A stretch of 64,000 nt of DNA from positions 9,895,004-9,959,003 of the forward strand of contig CM046836.1 of the NCBI GenBank assembly GCA_025618425.1, in the 5' to 3' direction. The notes under the pieces are model-generated. The model made no database searches. It was not told where the DNA came from and saw only the letters and a list, made by a program, of their open reading frames with translations. This document shows, piece by piece, positions 34,238 to 47,848 of this stretch. A program made the translations under genes and the position numbers. Every line of letters starts with the position of its first letter. The first letter of the stretch is position 1. The stretch is from Heliocidaris tuberculata (taxonomy: Eukaryota > Echinodermata > Echinoidea > Camarodonta > Echinometridae).

Positions 34238-35827
34238 GAAAAGAGAAAGACATTTGGTATTGCTAAGAATCTGAAGTACAGTATATGTTACTTGGTTGTT
34301 GAATAATGAATATTAGATTCATTCCACCAGTTACTATTCAATTTCCTCTTTTTGCATTAATCTTTATGATGATTTTTTTCTGCTTCAAATCTATGGATTT
34401 GCTCCATTGAATACATATGACTGATTCAAGACAATTTTAATAATTATGACTATGCTTACCAAATCTAAATTTGCTTGTTGGCGTATCAGATTCAAACAAA
34501 GTTATTCCTATTCATGTTATGTTTAATAATAATAATAATAATGATGATGATAATGATGATAATAATAATAATAAAATAATAATAACAAATCATCCTTTAT
34601 TTCATTTTTCTCTACATCACTTTTTATTCATAATCATGATCTGTTTTTCTTCTTGGAATAGTATCAGATTCACAACAAGTATGACTATCTTTCTCTGTAT
34701 GATATTATAATTCTAGATTTCCTTGTTTAAATACTGTACTTTAGATTTACACCCGAAATTTTCATTCCCTCTCTCTCTCTCTCTCTTTCTATATATATAT
34801 ATATATGTATACATACATATTCTCTTAAAGACTCTGATTTGCTTTTGTGAATACTGATGTCAGATTCACAGCAAGAAATTATATTTTCTTTTCTTCGTAA
34901 TAATATGTAGGTCTACTTGTTTGAATATTGTATATCAGATTCAAAACAATTACTTCTATTTTCCCTTTCTGAGTTTTATGTATTACTTATTAAATCTAGA
35001 TTGTCTTCTTTGTCAAATTCAAAGCAAGAATTATTCCCTCTTTACTACATTTTTTTAAAAATTCTTCAGGTTCTGGTCCCCTGGTGCTACACTCCAAACC
35101 AAACATCTAACAAGTCTCTTCCTTAGGTTTTGATTTGTAATTGTGATTTATCAGATCGAGATTCTGTTATAAATTCTTCCCCTTTCTATTTCCGTCACTC
35201 TTTATGATTATGACTTATTAAATTATAAATTTGTGTGTTTGAATACTTGCATCAAATTAATATCAAGGATAACTATTGCTTTTCTTTTTATAATCGTTTA
35301 ATTCTAAATTTCCTCATTGAAGTAATTTACATCTGATTCACAGCAAGAAAACTTTCTCTTTCTGTTTCTCTCTATCTCTCTATTTTTTTTTTTTTTTTAA
35401 TAATGAAGGCTTTCCAACTCTTGATTTGCTTGTGTGAATACTCATGTTAACCCGTTGACTACCATGACTACTGAATCATCCCGTTCCCATAGTCTTAATA
35501 AAGGAACCATCCAGCTCCCGTTAGGCAGTGGGTTAACTGCAAGAAAGATTATTCTTGTTTGCTTTGTAATCACAAGATATATAAATTTTCTTGAAGAATG
35601 TTGTATATCAAATTCATTTGCAGCAATTTATATATATCCTTTCCTGTAGCTCTTGATTACTATGTATTGATTATATATAGATGTGCTTTGAATACTGTAT
35701 ATCATATGCAACACAGTAATTTTTCCTTACCAGTATTTCTCTTTATCGAAATATTACCTGCTCAATCTAGGTGCTTGCTAAATTTAATACTGTTCATCGG
35801 ATATAAAAACAATCAATCTCTCCCCCC

Positions 35828-35859
<32 letters not shown>

Positions 35860-36159
35860 TTCTCTCTTTTTCTCTATCTTTCTCTCTCTTTCTGCAACTC
35901 TTTATGGTAATGAAATTTTCAATTCATGACCTGTAATATTCCTCTTTTGATCACATTCACAAAATATTTTCCTTCCATCAGATTCAGAACAGAGCTATCA
36001 ACCATTCCCTATTAAACTTAATTCTTGGTTAGGTTTCACTGTTTGAATACTGTACATCAGATTCACAGCTAGAACCCTCCCCTATATCTTATTTACTCTT
36101 TATAACTATTACTTATTTACTCTTTATAATTATTACTTATTTAGTGTAGCATAGCAAGA

Positions 36160-39100
36160 ATAATTTAAATCTATATTAGCTTAACTTTATGATTAAAAAT
36201 CACACATGTCAATATTTTATCTTTTTTTATATATATATACCTTTTTTTAAAGTTTAGTCAGCTTTTTTTTTCAATGTAGTATAAAGATAATATTAGTGAT
36301 GGATATATTGATTATAGTTCAGCAAATTTCATGTCTTATCTGAAAACCTTTAAAGCATCATTGCAATTTCAATAGTCGATAAAAGCAAGGTATAAAGCAT
36401 CACATTCTCAGTTGAAGAAGAAGTGTTATTTTGTCTTCAGTACACTTTGAAAATGTTGAATTCTTTCAATGATCTAAAAAGGACGATTCCTGCTGGGATA
36501 TTATGAATTATGATGAGATTTGTACTTACCAATATTGAAAATGATTAAGAAATATTCCAGTTGTGAATGTGAAAGTTGCCTGATACAGGTTTGCTGTAGG
36601 AATTTCAAACTGTAGTTGTTGTCTTATGTTATGTTACTATCTGTAATACCCAGTCTGTCACTTCTGTCTCTTGTATAAGTTTACTCTGCAATCACTCTCC
36701 CCATCCCCTTCATTATTGACCTCAGTACTTGATGACTTATGTTATTGTTGTTGTTGAATTGGTTTATTGTCATAAAAATCATTAAACGTGCAGCTAGAAG
36801 CTGACATTGTTCAATTTACAAGGTAAAATACATTTTTTAAACACAATTGGTAATACATTCAAATATCAATCAAAATATGAAGATGCATATGGAGACAGTA
36901 TTCATTTCTGTACCAGGGTTAATATTGCATATTGATTTAAGAGAAACAAAGGGAAAGGTGGATATAATGCATTACCTTACTGATGAAGTAGATGAACCGT
37001 GAGATTTTTTATTGAGCAGATTTGTATAAATGATAGAAATGAGTTTTCAGACTTAAATCCTTTAAATTACATATATATTCAGAGATATTGAACGATACTT
37101 TCAATAATTCCATCATTCTTACAATCTCGATTTTGCTTCAAATAGAGAGAGAAAAAAATTATTATTGGTGTTACAGTTGTTACTTGCTATGAATATATCT
37201 ACATGAACTTTAAATTGTGAATTTTACTGTAATTCAATCCTAGACCATATAGGGCTACAAAAGTGAATTTTCTAGTGCAATATACTTATTAAAAATATCT
37301 TAAATTTTGACTCGACGTGTGAAGACAAATTATATAAATTGAAATGAACAATATTTCTTAAATTTGACATGTATCACACTTGCAATGTTTAGGTAGAAAT
37401 TCCAGTTTTGATCAATTTTAGAGAAAAATATGCGTCAGTCTGAGATTACTTTACATCTCTGGGCCCAAGATGGAATTTATTCTCAGTCAATATTGGCTCA
37501 TTAGCCTGTGCATATATGAATAAGGAATTGTGCCTGACAAATGACTTTTGTTTGAAATGCACAATCGCACATGATCATTGATTTCAAAATGACTTTTTTT
37601 TTTGTTTCAGCAAATAAAGTTTACATATGCAGACGTGCATATGTAAACTTATCTTATATATGCAATAGGGTCTATGAACCCAGACGTGGGAGAGTAAACC
37701 CTTTTTGCATCAGCAACTTTGTTTCATTTCCAGACGTCGAAATGTTATTACAGTTGCTGAGTAGCTAAAATGTAAAAAGTAAAAGAAATCAAATTGTGCA
37801 TCATTATGCCATGCCTCAATTCCCTGCGTTCTAAAGAAAATAGAACACCTTTCTAATAAAGTCCTAACATTGTACATTGCAAGTGGGATATTGTAAGCAA
37901 AAGTTGCCACTCTTTGAAAAATGATGTTAGCTTATTTTGTCATGAGGCATATAATTTATAGATTTTATTCATTGTAAATGTGTGGGTTTTTTTGTTTTTT
38001 TTTTTTTTTTTGTAAAAAAGAAAAAAAAGAAACTACCACATTGACTGGCTTAATCTACTAATATTGTATTGATATATTTATAGTGTACTGATACCATGAT
38101 TGGTGTTCACTCAACTTTGTAATCATACTTTACTTGTTATCATACTTTGAATGTGATATCAGTGAATTCTTTCTTTAACATTCATATCATTGTTTCTATT
38201 CTTGTTTTTATAATATGATTGCAAGATAATGCATACATCTTTAAAGGGATGATTGCAAATACCTTTCTTTGTAATAAGGGCACTGCTAGTCAATCAATAT
38301 GAACAGTTGTGCATTTGTTGGTAAAGCTCATACTTTGATATGGTGTGCTCTTTAGATCATCCATATTATCCTGTATACTGATCCAGGGGCGATCACCAAG
38401 ATGGGAGTGAGTCTGTGTTAGCTTTCTTGGGTGTATAATATTCATGGTGTAGTAAGTGTGTACCAATGGTGGGTTTGGAACTGTCACGAGTGTAGCTATA
38501 CCCTTAAATTGCATTCTTTCTTTTAACCATACTATTATACAGTCTGTTTTTCAAGTATTATCATGCTTCTCTTGCTGCTTTCATAACATGCAAGATGTAT
38601 TTACCCTTTTAATATAAATGGCATAATGGCCAATTATGTTGACTATTTAGTCAAGCCTGTTCGTGTTCATTTGAAAATGAATCTTTACACCACAAGTGTT
38701 AACATGGCCATATAAAATGATCGTCATCACATAGTATGTTTTACAAGTGAGTTTTACATAGATGGGAAACCTTCATGTATTTTGTTTTTATTAATGGTTA
38801 AAAGAGAGAATGACCGGTATAGCGCCATCCACTGTATATTTTTATTGGTAGACATTTTCCTCCCATTACAACACAGATGTATTCCTAGATATTTTCATAC
38901 ATTGAAACATTTTAAGTTGGATTCTATTAAGCAGAGTATGTGGGAGAGGGAGAAAGGAGGAATGATCAATGTTTCCTCAATTTCTCTATTTTTTAATCAT
39001 GTTATTGCATCCCCTCTCCCTAAACAAGACTGATGATTTGTACATATGATTACAGAGATACATACATTTAGTTGCTCATACAGCTTGGTGCAGCCAAGCA

Positions 39101-39400
39101 TCTGTTCCTTGGCACATTTTCCGCAAAGTGGTAATTTGTGGTTGTAGGATAGAGATATCCTTACTGTGTTCTTACAGTGGATGGTTTAGCATTGAAATAC
39201 CTGCACTTTTATTTATTTCTTTTTACTACAGGTGGCAAGTGTGGTACAGTGATTTTTTTTTTAACCCTACAAGTACCTTGACCCATAGGCTAGGGCATTT
39301 GGTCTTTTCAGAAGCCTGCAAGTGTCAATTTGCATTTGCATTACTTTTTATTTTACTCATGTAAGATGACATTGATGGATGTGAGCAGGGGGAGAATGAA
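36160..39400. other. Unassigned AT-rich DNA
   Basis: No spliced gene could be built. It contains TTGTTGTTGTTGAATTGG (36750, similar to LINE tails), the 14-bp inverted repeat at 37617 and a T/A-run at 37996. A 3'UTR or intron of an unseen gene remains possible. Confidence 0.4.
37617..37650. repeat. Perfect 14-bp inverted repeat
   Basis: AAGTTTACATATGC, loop AGACGT, GCATATGTAAACTT. It follows a T-tract and TTTCAG that resemble a splice acceptor, but no convincing exon follows. Confidence 0.7.
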
Positions 39401-39479
39401 GGAAAATCCATATTTCACAAAATGTAATTTCTCTACTTTTTTTTTTTTTTACCAAAGACCACAATGAAGGGGGTAAGGC

Positions 39480-39930
39480 AGGGACTTGCTAAGTGAAGAC
39501 ACAGGCCCCTCCCAGTGAAGCTCGACATAGGGATGAGAGGAGGACAGGGATAGGGAATACCCCCACCCTGATCCAATGGAGTAGAAGCCAAGAGGGCTGA
39601 TATTCTTCAATGATATGCATCAAACTGTCCCCCTCCCCTGCATATTCATATACACAGTAGATAGGGAGGAGCAAAAATCAATTGCTCCTCCCATTATCTA
39701 TTGTAAGTTAAAAGGGGAGGAGTCAAGACAGCACACATCTTCCTTATTGGGCCCCTCCCCCGGATACCCATTCATAACTGTTAGGGAGGAGCCATGGAGC
39801 ACATAATACGTGGCAGTGCTGCTCCTCCCATTATTAAAGTGTACTGATGGGGAGGGGCAATAAAGTATCTCATCTCAAATTTACCAGCTTCTACTGAATA
39901 GGGAGGGGCAACATTAACCTACCCTATACT
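39480..39930. repeat. GGGAGGAGC / GCTCCTCCC cluster
   Basis: Repeated, alternately oriented words GGGAGGAGC and GCTCCTCCC, spaced 50-120 bp (39505, 39664, 39683, 39711, 39783, 39821, 39849, 39900), could pair with each other. No gene is seen. Confidence 0.5.
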
Positions 39931-40272
39931 CCCTTCCCGATTTTGATATTAAAAATTTACAAGCCCTCTTCTCCCTCATTGTCTGACATCCTTTCAAAAG
40001 ACTATGATAGTTGATAATAAAGAGTTCCAGTATTTTTTTTAAAGGATGGTTTTATTGGACATTAGGATGTTGTTCATTCTGTCCAACAGTCATCCATATA
40101 TAGTCTGTACTATTGTGGAATAGTGCGGTCCTCATCCAGGTATACTACACTTGTCACTTGTAACCATGGTAACGGCATATTATATGCCGTGTGTTACCCA
40201 CATGACAATTGTTTGATGGCAAAATGAGACATTTCATCAAATCTTTATGACATCTGCAGTTTTGTCAGTGTG

Positions 40273-40418
40273 GGTAGGGGTGTCGATCCATCCATCAATG
40301 TTGGGGGGGGGGGGGGCAAACAGATTAATTGAATATTACTCTCCACGTACAGATAGTTGATTCTGAAATTGTTGGCAATGGAACTGCCCCCTTCTTGCCC
40401 CAGGGATCGGCACCTCTG
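40273..40418. mobile_element. Short hAT-like element with poly-G
   Basis: AGGGGTGTCGATCCATCC on the left, a G-run at 40302-40316, and GGGATCGGCACCTCT on the right form imperfect inverted ends. The same end (GGATCGACACCCCTG) occurs at 11248-11262. Confidence 0.45.
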
Positions 40419-40899
40419 GATGTGATATAGCATTGTTCATAATCAGTGCAATATCTATAACTCATTGGAATTTCTTGAAGTATAATGATGCACTCTATGT
40501 TCTACACTAAGATTTATGTTCGTAAACAATGCTTTAAAATGAATTGAAAATGTACAAATAAATAAGGACACAAATGAAATCTTTAAGATTGATGAACAAT
40601 TAAACATATTAAATATGATTATGCTACCAAGAACTGTACTATTCCATGATTGGATAATTTATATAATTGATAAATAATGAGGTAATTGATAAAAAAAAAA
40701 AATGCTATCCATTTGCTAGATGAACATATTAACTTTGTTATCTACTGTTGCTATGTGATGGCTTGTGTAACAAATTGTGAAATAATGTTGTTGTCATCTG
40801 CATTATATCTCCAATAAAGTGAGCTTCTCTGCCAAAAATTCTAAAGAGTTACAATTCATTTTGAGTGTGTGCATCTTTTTCCTGAATCCTAGCTCTCCT

Positions 40900-43800
40900 A
40901 CAATTCTGGTACTACTATTCTACTTCTACTACCTTTATCCCTCTTAAACTTCTACCTCTTCTACTACACTCCTTCAGCAACCAAACTAGATCTACTACCA
41001 TCCTACATCTACTACCATCCTACCTCTACTACCATCCCACCTCTTCTACCATCCATCCATCTACTACCATCCTCTACTACTATCCAACCTCTACTACCAT
41101 CCCACCTCTACTACCATCCTACCTCTACTACCATCCACCCTCTACTACCATCTTCTACTACTATCCGACCTCTACTACCACCCCACCTCTACTACCATCC
41201 CACCTCTACTATCATCCACCCTTTACTACCATCCCACCTCTTCTATCATCCACCCTCTACTACCATCCTCTACTACCATCCCACCTCTTCTACCATCCAC
41301 CCTCTACTACCATTTTCTACTACTATCCGACCTCTACTACCATCCCACCTCTACTACCATCCCACCTCTACTACCGTCCACCCTTTACTACCATCTACTA
41401 CTACTATCCGACTTCTACTACCATCCCACCTCTACTACCATCCTACCTCTACTACCATCCTACCTCTACTACCATCCCACCTCTTCTACCATCCACCCTC
41501 TGCTACCATCCTCTACTACCATCCTCTACTACCATCCCACCTCTTCTACCATCCACCCTCTACTACCATCCTCTACTACTATCCGACCTCTACTACCATC
41601 CCACCTCTACTACCATCCACCCTTTACTACCATCTTCTACCACTATCCGACCTCTACTACCATCCCACCTCTACTACCATCCATCCATCCATCTACTACC
41701 ATCCTCTACTACTATCCGACCTCTACTAGCATCCTACCTCTACTACCATCCTACCTCTACTACCATATTTCCCCTACTACCATCCTACCCCTACTACCAT
41801 CCTACTGCCATCCATCATCTACTACCTCCTACCTCTACTACAATCCTTCCTCTACTAATATCCCACCACTAACACCATCCATCCTCTACTACCATCCTAC
41901 CTCTACTACCATCCAACCTCTGCTACCATCCAACCTCTTCTACCATCCTACCTCTACTACCATCCTACTGCCATCCTACCGCCAGTACCATCCTACCTCT
42001 ACTACCATCCCACATCTACTACCATCCCACATCTACTACCATCCCACATCTACTACCATCCTACACCTACAACCATCCTACACCTACAACCATCCATCCT
42101 CTACTACCATCATATCTCTACTACCATCCATCCTCTACTACCATCCCACCTCTACTACCATCCCACCTCTACTACCATCCCACCTCTACTACCATCCACC
42201 CTCTACTACCATCCTCTACTACCATCCACCCTCTACTACCATCCACCCTCTACTACCATCCTCCCTCTACTACCATCACCCCTCTACTACCATCCTCTAC
42301 TACCACCCGACCTTTACTACCATCCTTCCTCTACTACCATCCACTCTCTACTACCATCCTCTACTACTATCCGACCTCTACTACCATCCCATCTCTTCTA
42401 CCATCCCACCTCTTCTACCATCCACCCTCTACTACCATCAATCCTCTACTACCATCCATCCTCTACTACCATCCATCCTCTACTACCATCCGACCTCTAC
42501 TACCATCCCACCTCTACTACCATCCCACCTCTACTACCATCCCACCTCTACTACCATCCACCCTCTACTACCATCCACTCTCAACTACCATCCTCTATTA
42601 CCATCCCACCTCTACTACCATCCACTCTCAACTACCATCCTCTACTACCATCCCACCTCTACTACCATCCACTCTCAACTACCATCCTCTACTACCATCC
42701 CACCTCTACTACCATCCACCCTCTACTACCATCCTCTACTACTATCCGACCTCTATTACCATCCACCCTCTACTACCATCCACCTTCTACTACCATCCTC
42801 TTCTACTATCCGACCTCTTCTTCCATCCTACCTCTTCTTCCATCTTACCTCTTCTTCCATCCAACTTCTACAACCAACCTCCCTCCACGACCATTCTACC
42901 TCCTCTAAATCCCACCTAATCTACCATCCCACTTCCTCTACCATCCCACTTCCTCTACCATCCATCCTCTACTACCATCCTTCCTCTACTACCATCCCAT
43001 CTCTACTACCATCCTACCTCAACTACCATCCTACCTCTACTACAATATAATCTTTACTTCAACTATCATCATACCTCTATCAGTCTACTACCATCCCACC
43101 TCTACCATCCACCCTCTACTACCATCCTCTACTACTATCCGACCTCTACTACCATCCCACCTCTACTACCATCCACCCTTTACTACCATCTTCTACCACT
43201 ATCCGACCTCTACTACCATCCCACCTCTACTACCATCCACCCTCAACTACCATCCTCTACTACTATCCCACATCTACTACCATCCCACCTCTACTACCAT
43301 CCCACCTCTACTACCATCCACCCTCTACTACCATCCTCTACTACTATCCGACCTCTATTACCATCCACCCTCTACTACCATCCACCTTCTACTACCATCC
43401 TCTTCTACTATCCGACCTCTTCTTCCATCCTACCTCTTCTTCCATCTTACCTCTTCTTCCATCCAACTTCTACAACCAACCTCCCTCCACGACCATTCTA
43501 CCTCCTCTAAATCCCACCTAATCTACCATCCCACTTCCTCTACCATCCCACTTCCTCTACCATCCATCCTCTACTACCATCCTTCCTCTACTACCATCCC
43601 ATCTCTACTACCATCCTACCTCAACTACCATCCTACCTCTACTACAATATAATCTTTACTTCAACTATCATCATACCTCTATCAGTCTACTACCATCCCA
43701 CCTCTACCATCCACCCTCTACTACCATCCTCTACTACTATCCGACCTCTACTACCATCCCACCTCTACTACCATCCACCCTTTACTACCATCTTCTACCA

Positions 43801-46528
43801 CTATCCGACCTCTACTACCATCCCACCTCTACTACCATCCACCCTCAACTACCATCCTCTACTACTATCCCACATCTACTACCATCCCACCTCTACTACC
43901 ATCCCACCTCTACTACCATCCCACCTCTACTACCATCCACCCTCTACTACCATCCTCTTCTACTATCCGACCTCTACTACCATCCCACCTCTACTACCAT
44001 CCCACCTCTATACCATGCACCCTCAACTACCATCCTCTACTACTATCCCACCTCTACTACCATCCCACCTCTACTACCATCCCACCTCTACTACCATCCA
44101 CCCTCAACTAGGCTACCATCCTCTACTACTATCCCACCTCTACTACCATCCCACCTCTACTACCATCCCACCTCTACTACCATGCACCCTCTATTACCAT
44201 CCTTTACTACCATCCCACCTATACTACCATCCACCCTCTACTACCATCCACCCTCTACTACGTACCATCCTCTACTACCATCCCACCTCTTCTACCATCC
44301 ACCCTCTACTACCATCCCACCTCTACTACCATCCACCCTCTACTACCATCCTTTACTACTATCCGAACTTTACTACCATCCTTCCTCTACTACCATCCAC
44401 TCTCTACTACCAATCTCTACTACCATCCCACCTCTACTACCATCCCACCTCTACTACCATCCACCCTCAACTACCATCCTCTACTACTATCCCACATCTA
44501 CTACCATCCCACCTCTACTACCATCCCACCTCTACTACCATGCACCCTCTATTACCATCCTTTACTACCATCCACCCTCTACTACGTACCATCCTCTACT
44601 ACCATCCCACCTCTTCTACCATCCCACCTCTACTACCATACACCCTCTACTACCATCCTCTACTACCATCCCACCTCTTCTACCATCCACCCTCTACTAC
44701 CATCCTCTACTACCATCCCACCTCTACTAACATCCCACCTCTACTACCATCCCACCTCTACTACCATCCACCCTCAACTACCATCCTCTACTACTATCCC
44801 ACCTCTACTACCATCCCACCTCTACTACCATGCACCCTCTATTACCATCCTTTACTACCATCCCACCTATACTACCATCCACCCTATTCTACGTACCATC
44901 CTCTACTACCATCCTACCTCTACTACCATCCTACCTCTACTACCATATAATCTTTACCTCTACTATCATCCTACCTCTATCATGTCTATTACCATCCCAT
45001 CACCACTACCATCCCGCCACTACTACAATCCAAAATCTACCACTGTACTCCCTCCACTGCCATCCTCAAGCCCTACTACATACCATCCGGCCGAGCTACT
45101 ACCATCCCATCTCGACTTCCCTACTTCTACTACCATTCAACTTCTACCACCACCCTTCTTCTATTACTATCCAACCTCTGTACTACCACCCCACATTTAC
45201 TACCATCCTACCTCAACTACCATCCACCCTCTACTACCATCCTACTTCTACTGCCATCCATCCTCTACTACCACCCTCTACTACCACCCTCTACTACCAT
45301 CCACCCTCTACTACCATCCTCTACTTCTATCCGACATGTACTACCATCCCACCTCTACTACCATCCACCCTCTACTACCATCCTCTACTACTATCCGACA
45401 TGTACTACCATCCCACCTCTACTACCATCACCCTCTACTACCATCCTCTACTACTATCCGACCTCTACTACCATCCCACCTCTACTACCATCCACCCTCT
45501 ACTACCATCCTCTACTACCATCCACCCTCTACTACCATCCTCTATTACTAGCCGGCCTCTACTACCATCCACCCTCTACTACCATCTTCTACTACTATCC
45601 GACCTCTACTACCATCCGACCTCTACTACCATCCACCCTCTACTACCATCCTCTACTACCATCCACCCTCTACTATTATCCACCCTCTACTACCATCCTC
45701 TACTACTATCACACCTCTACTACCATCCCACCTCTACTACCATCCACCCTCTACTACCATTCTTCCTCTACTACCATCTCACCTCTATACCATCCACCCT
45801 CTACCAACATCCTCTACTACCATCCCACCTCTACTACCATCCCACCTCTACTACCATCCCACCTCTACTACCATCCCACCTCTACTACCATCCACACTCA
45901 ACTACCATCCTCTACTACTATCCCACCTCTACTACCATCCCACCTCTACTACCATCCCACCTCTACTACCATGCACCCTCTATTACCATCCTTTACTACC
46001 ATCCCACCTATACTACCATCCACCCTCTACTACCATCCACCCTCTACTACGTACCATCCTCTACTACCATCCCACCTCTTCTACCATCCACCCTCTACTA
46101 CCATCCTCTACTACTATCCGACCTCTACTACCATCCCATCTCTACTACCATCCCACCTCTTCTACTATCCACCCTCTACTACCATCCCACCTCTACTACC
46201 ATCCACCCTCTACTACCATCCTTTACTACTATCCGACCTTTACTACTATCCGACCTTTACTACCATCCTTCCTCTACTACCATCCACTCTCTACTACCAA
46301 TCTCTACTACCATCCCACCTCTACTACCATCCACCCTCTACTACCATACACCCTCTACTACCATACACCCTCTACTACCATCCCATCTCTACTACCATGC
46401 CACCTCTACTACCATCCCACCTCTTCTACTATCCACCCTCTACAACCATCCCACCTCTACTACCATCTACCCTCTACTACCATCCTTTACTATATCCGAC
46501 CTTACTACCATCCTTCCTCTACTACCAT
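40900..46528 (+). repeat. 5.6-kb CTACTACCATCC minisatellite
   Basis: Several hundred units of 12-18 bp built on CTACTACCATCC with ending variants (CACCT, ACCCT, TACCT, GACCT, CT). Units are irregular in order, and the right half is more homogeneous. All frames free of stops (up to 586 codons, reading LLPS/HPLYYHP repeats) are artefacts. A cryptic gene is excluded by the repeat composition in every frame. Confidence 0.95.
42700..43930 (+). repeat. 602-bp higher-order duplication within the minisatellite
   Basis: The distinctive block CCAACTTCTACAACCAACCT, CCCTCCACGACCATTCTACC, TCTAAATCCCACCTAATCTACC and ATATAATCTTTACTTCAAC occurs twice with a constant offset of 602 bp (for example 42781 against 43383 and 43081 against 43683), nearly identical over at least 600 bp. 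Confidence 0.85.
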
Positions 46529-46650
46529 GTATCATGTCCAAGATTACGTTCGAAGGAAGAGAGAGAAAGACAGCCAGTCGGTTAGCCTAAAGGCCAAGAG
46601 AGAATATAGAGTGTGGGAAAGAGTGTGAGGTGAGAGGAAGAAAGAGAGAT

Positions 46651-46651
46651 A

Positions 46652-46692
<41 letters not shown>
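46651..46692 (+). repeat. (TG)n microsatellite
   Basis: An almost uninterrupted run of about 20 TG units directly after the minisatellite. Confidence 0.95.
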
Positions 46693-46694
<2 letters not shown>

Positions 46695-47027
46695 ATTACT
46701 ATTTTAAAATGATATTTAAGTGTCAAGAAAATGGGCACGGACGTGGAACAACACTGTGATAGCTGCATGTCCCCTGTTGAATTTACCCACCCCTCCCCCT
46801 TTTTTTTTGTGTGTGCGTATGTGTGTGTGTTTGTTTGTTGTTGTTTTTTTTTTTTTTTTTTTTTTTGTTTTGTTTTTTTTTGTTTGTTCTCCTCCCCATT
46901 GATTTTCAAGCCCTTTCCCTCTTCTGAATTCCTTCATGTTACAGTATTTCAGCCCCCTTGGTCATTTTCCCCCATTGGTTTGTATATTGTCAATGCGTCG
47001 GTTTACCTACCCAACGCTGTTGGGCGC

Positions 47028-47062
47028 CATTCCCCTTGCCGCAGAGCGCGGCAAGGGGAATG
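47028..47062. repeat. Perfect 15-bp-arm hairpin
   Basis: CATTCCCCTTGCCGC, loop AGAGC, GCGGCAAGGGGAATG. The sequence just to its left (GTTTACCTACCCAACGCTGTTG) recurs inverted at 10424-10447, so it belongs to a dispersed element. Confidence 0.8.
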
Positions 47063-47082
47063 CCGCTTATTGGTCCAACCAA

Positions 47083-47458
47083 GTCAAGGATTGTATTTCC
47101 GAACAGATTGTATTACCTAACGTGTACAGTTAAGCGCCTAAAATGGGTTTTCATACGCGTGGGATTACGCGTATGAAAACCACACTAATGAAACAAAGGT
47201 TGTGTCTTTTCTCCATAGGTTTCACACGTTCGGAAATACAGTACCTTTTTTCAAGGGACCAAATGCCGCGTAGTTGGGAAGGGGTTCACTCGGAAGGGAA
47301 TATCGTATTAAATATACGTTGTCTTTTTAAAATTCCATCAACTTCTTTTTCTGTATGACTTTGAGCATTCATTATGTAAGTTTGACAGATATTCGTTTGA
47401 CATTTTATTTGCTATCGTTGATTTTCTGAAAAGTGTTCGGACACTGGATCCACCACCA
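47083..47458 (+). repeat. Left arm of a large inverted repeat (about 375 bp)
   Basis: It is highly similar, inverted, to 48962-49349, from GTCAAGGATTGTA to CTGGATCCACCACCATA. It contains the 15-bp hairpin GGTTTTCATACGCGT / ACGCGTATGAAAACC at 47146-47181. The open frame reads GFHTRGITRMKTT... but is conserved only because the arms are duplicated. Confidence 0.85.
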
Positions 47459-47639
47459 TATTGTGTTTTTTTATTATTGCAACACTATGGTTACAGAACT
47501 CCACTGATATACGAAATACTATAATAAATTATGTAAAAATAAAATCGAAGAATTGAAAATGTACTGCATGTAGTTTATCCTATATATGTAAAGATGACAG
47601 TTTGACTTATCATTTATACTATGGATTATAAAGCAGCAC

Positions 47640-47823
47640 CTTCACCTTTTTCTTATCTATCTTTGAAAATCTTTATTCAGATTGCAGATTTTGCATTGTA
47701 TTATTTGTTTTGGATTGAATTATGTATTTTGTTTACAACGTATGAAAAATAATGTATCTCCGTACAATTTTCTGGTCTGAATATCTGAATAAAGGCAAAA
47801 AAGCATTAAAAAAAAAAAAAAAA
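47640..47823 (+). mobile_element. Poly(A)-tailed retroposed 3' end
   Basis: AATAAAGGCAAAAAAGC is followed about 20 nt after the AATAAA by an 18-base A-run (47807-47823). Upstream DNA is AT-rich and 3'UTR-like, which fits a LINE 3' end or retrocopy. The 5' limit is uncertain. Confidence 0.45.
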
Positions 47824-47848
47824 GTTGATAGCTCTACCTTGCCGTTAT

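Larger units (their letters stand above)
26620..36150 (+). repeat. Degenerate tandem array of about 9.5 kb
   Basis: About 30 diverged occurrences of GAATACTGTATATCAGATTC followed by (A/C)AAGCAAGAA, usually after GATTTGCTTGTTT and before a CT-rich stretch, spaced about 80-400 bp apart (for example 27472, 28552, 28998, 30300, 31271, 32300, 33930, 34853, 34922, 35690, 36046). A second recurrent module has CAGGAATGATGCAGAC, GAAAAGGGTCTGCATT, a T-run, then GTTCCAATTTTTGTTCCTAT (27620, 28735, 30890, 31150, 32420, 32800, 33375). No coding frames are supported. Confidence 0.75.

Noticed and set aside
37571..37768. Possible exon after TTTGTTTCAG at 37610
   Set aside because: A good acceptor-like signal, but the frame spans a perfect palindrome and has no partner exons or domain.
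40900..46528. CRISPR-like repeat-spacer structure
   Set aside because: Units are short, contiguous and of variable length without unique spacers, in a eukaryotic context.
44015..46590. Open frames of 182-586 codons rich in Leu-Pro-Ser-Tyr-His repeats
   Set aside because: They are translations of the CTACTACCATCC minisatellite; several overlapping frames are open at once and no start, splice or domain evidence exists.
47143..47358. Frame GFHTRGITRMKTT... conserved in both inverted arms
   Set aside because: Conservation is explained by the arms being a duplicated inverted repeat; the frame begins inside a palindrome and matches no domain.
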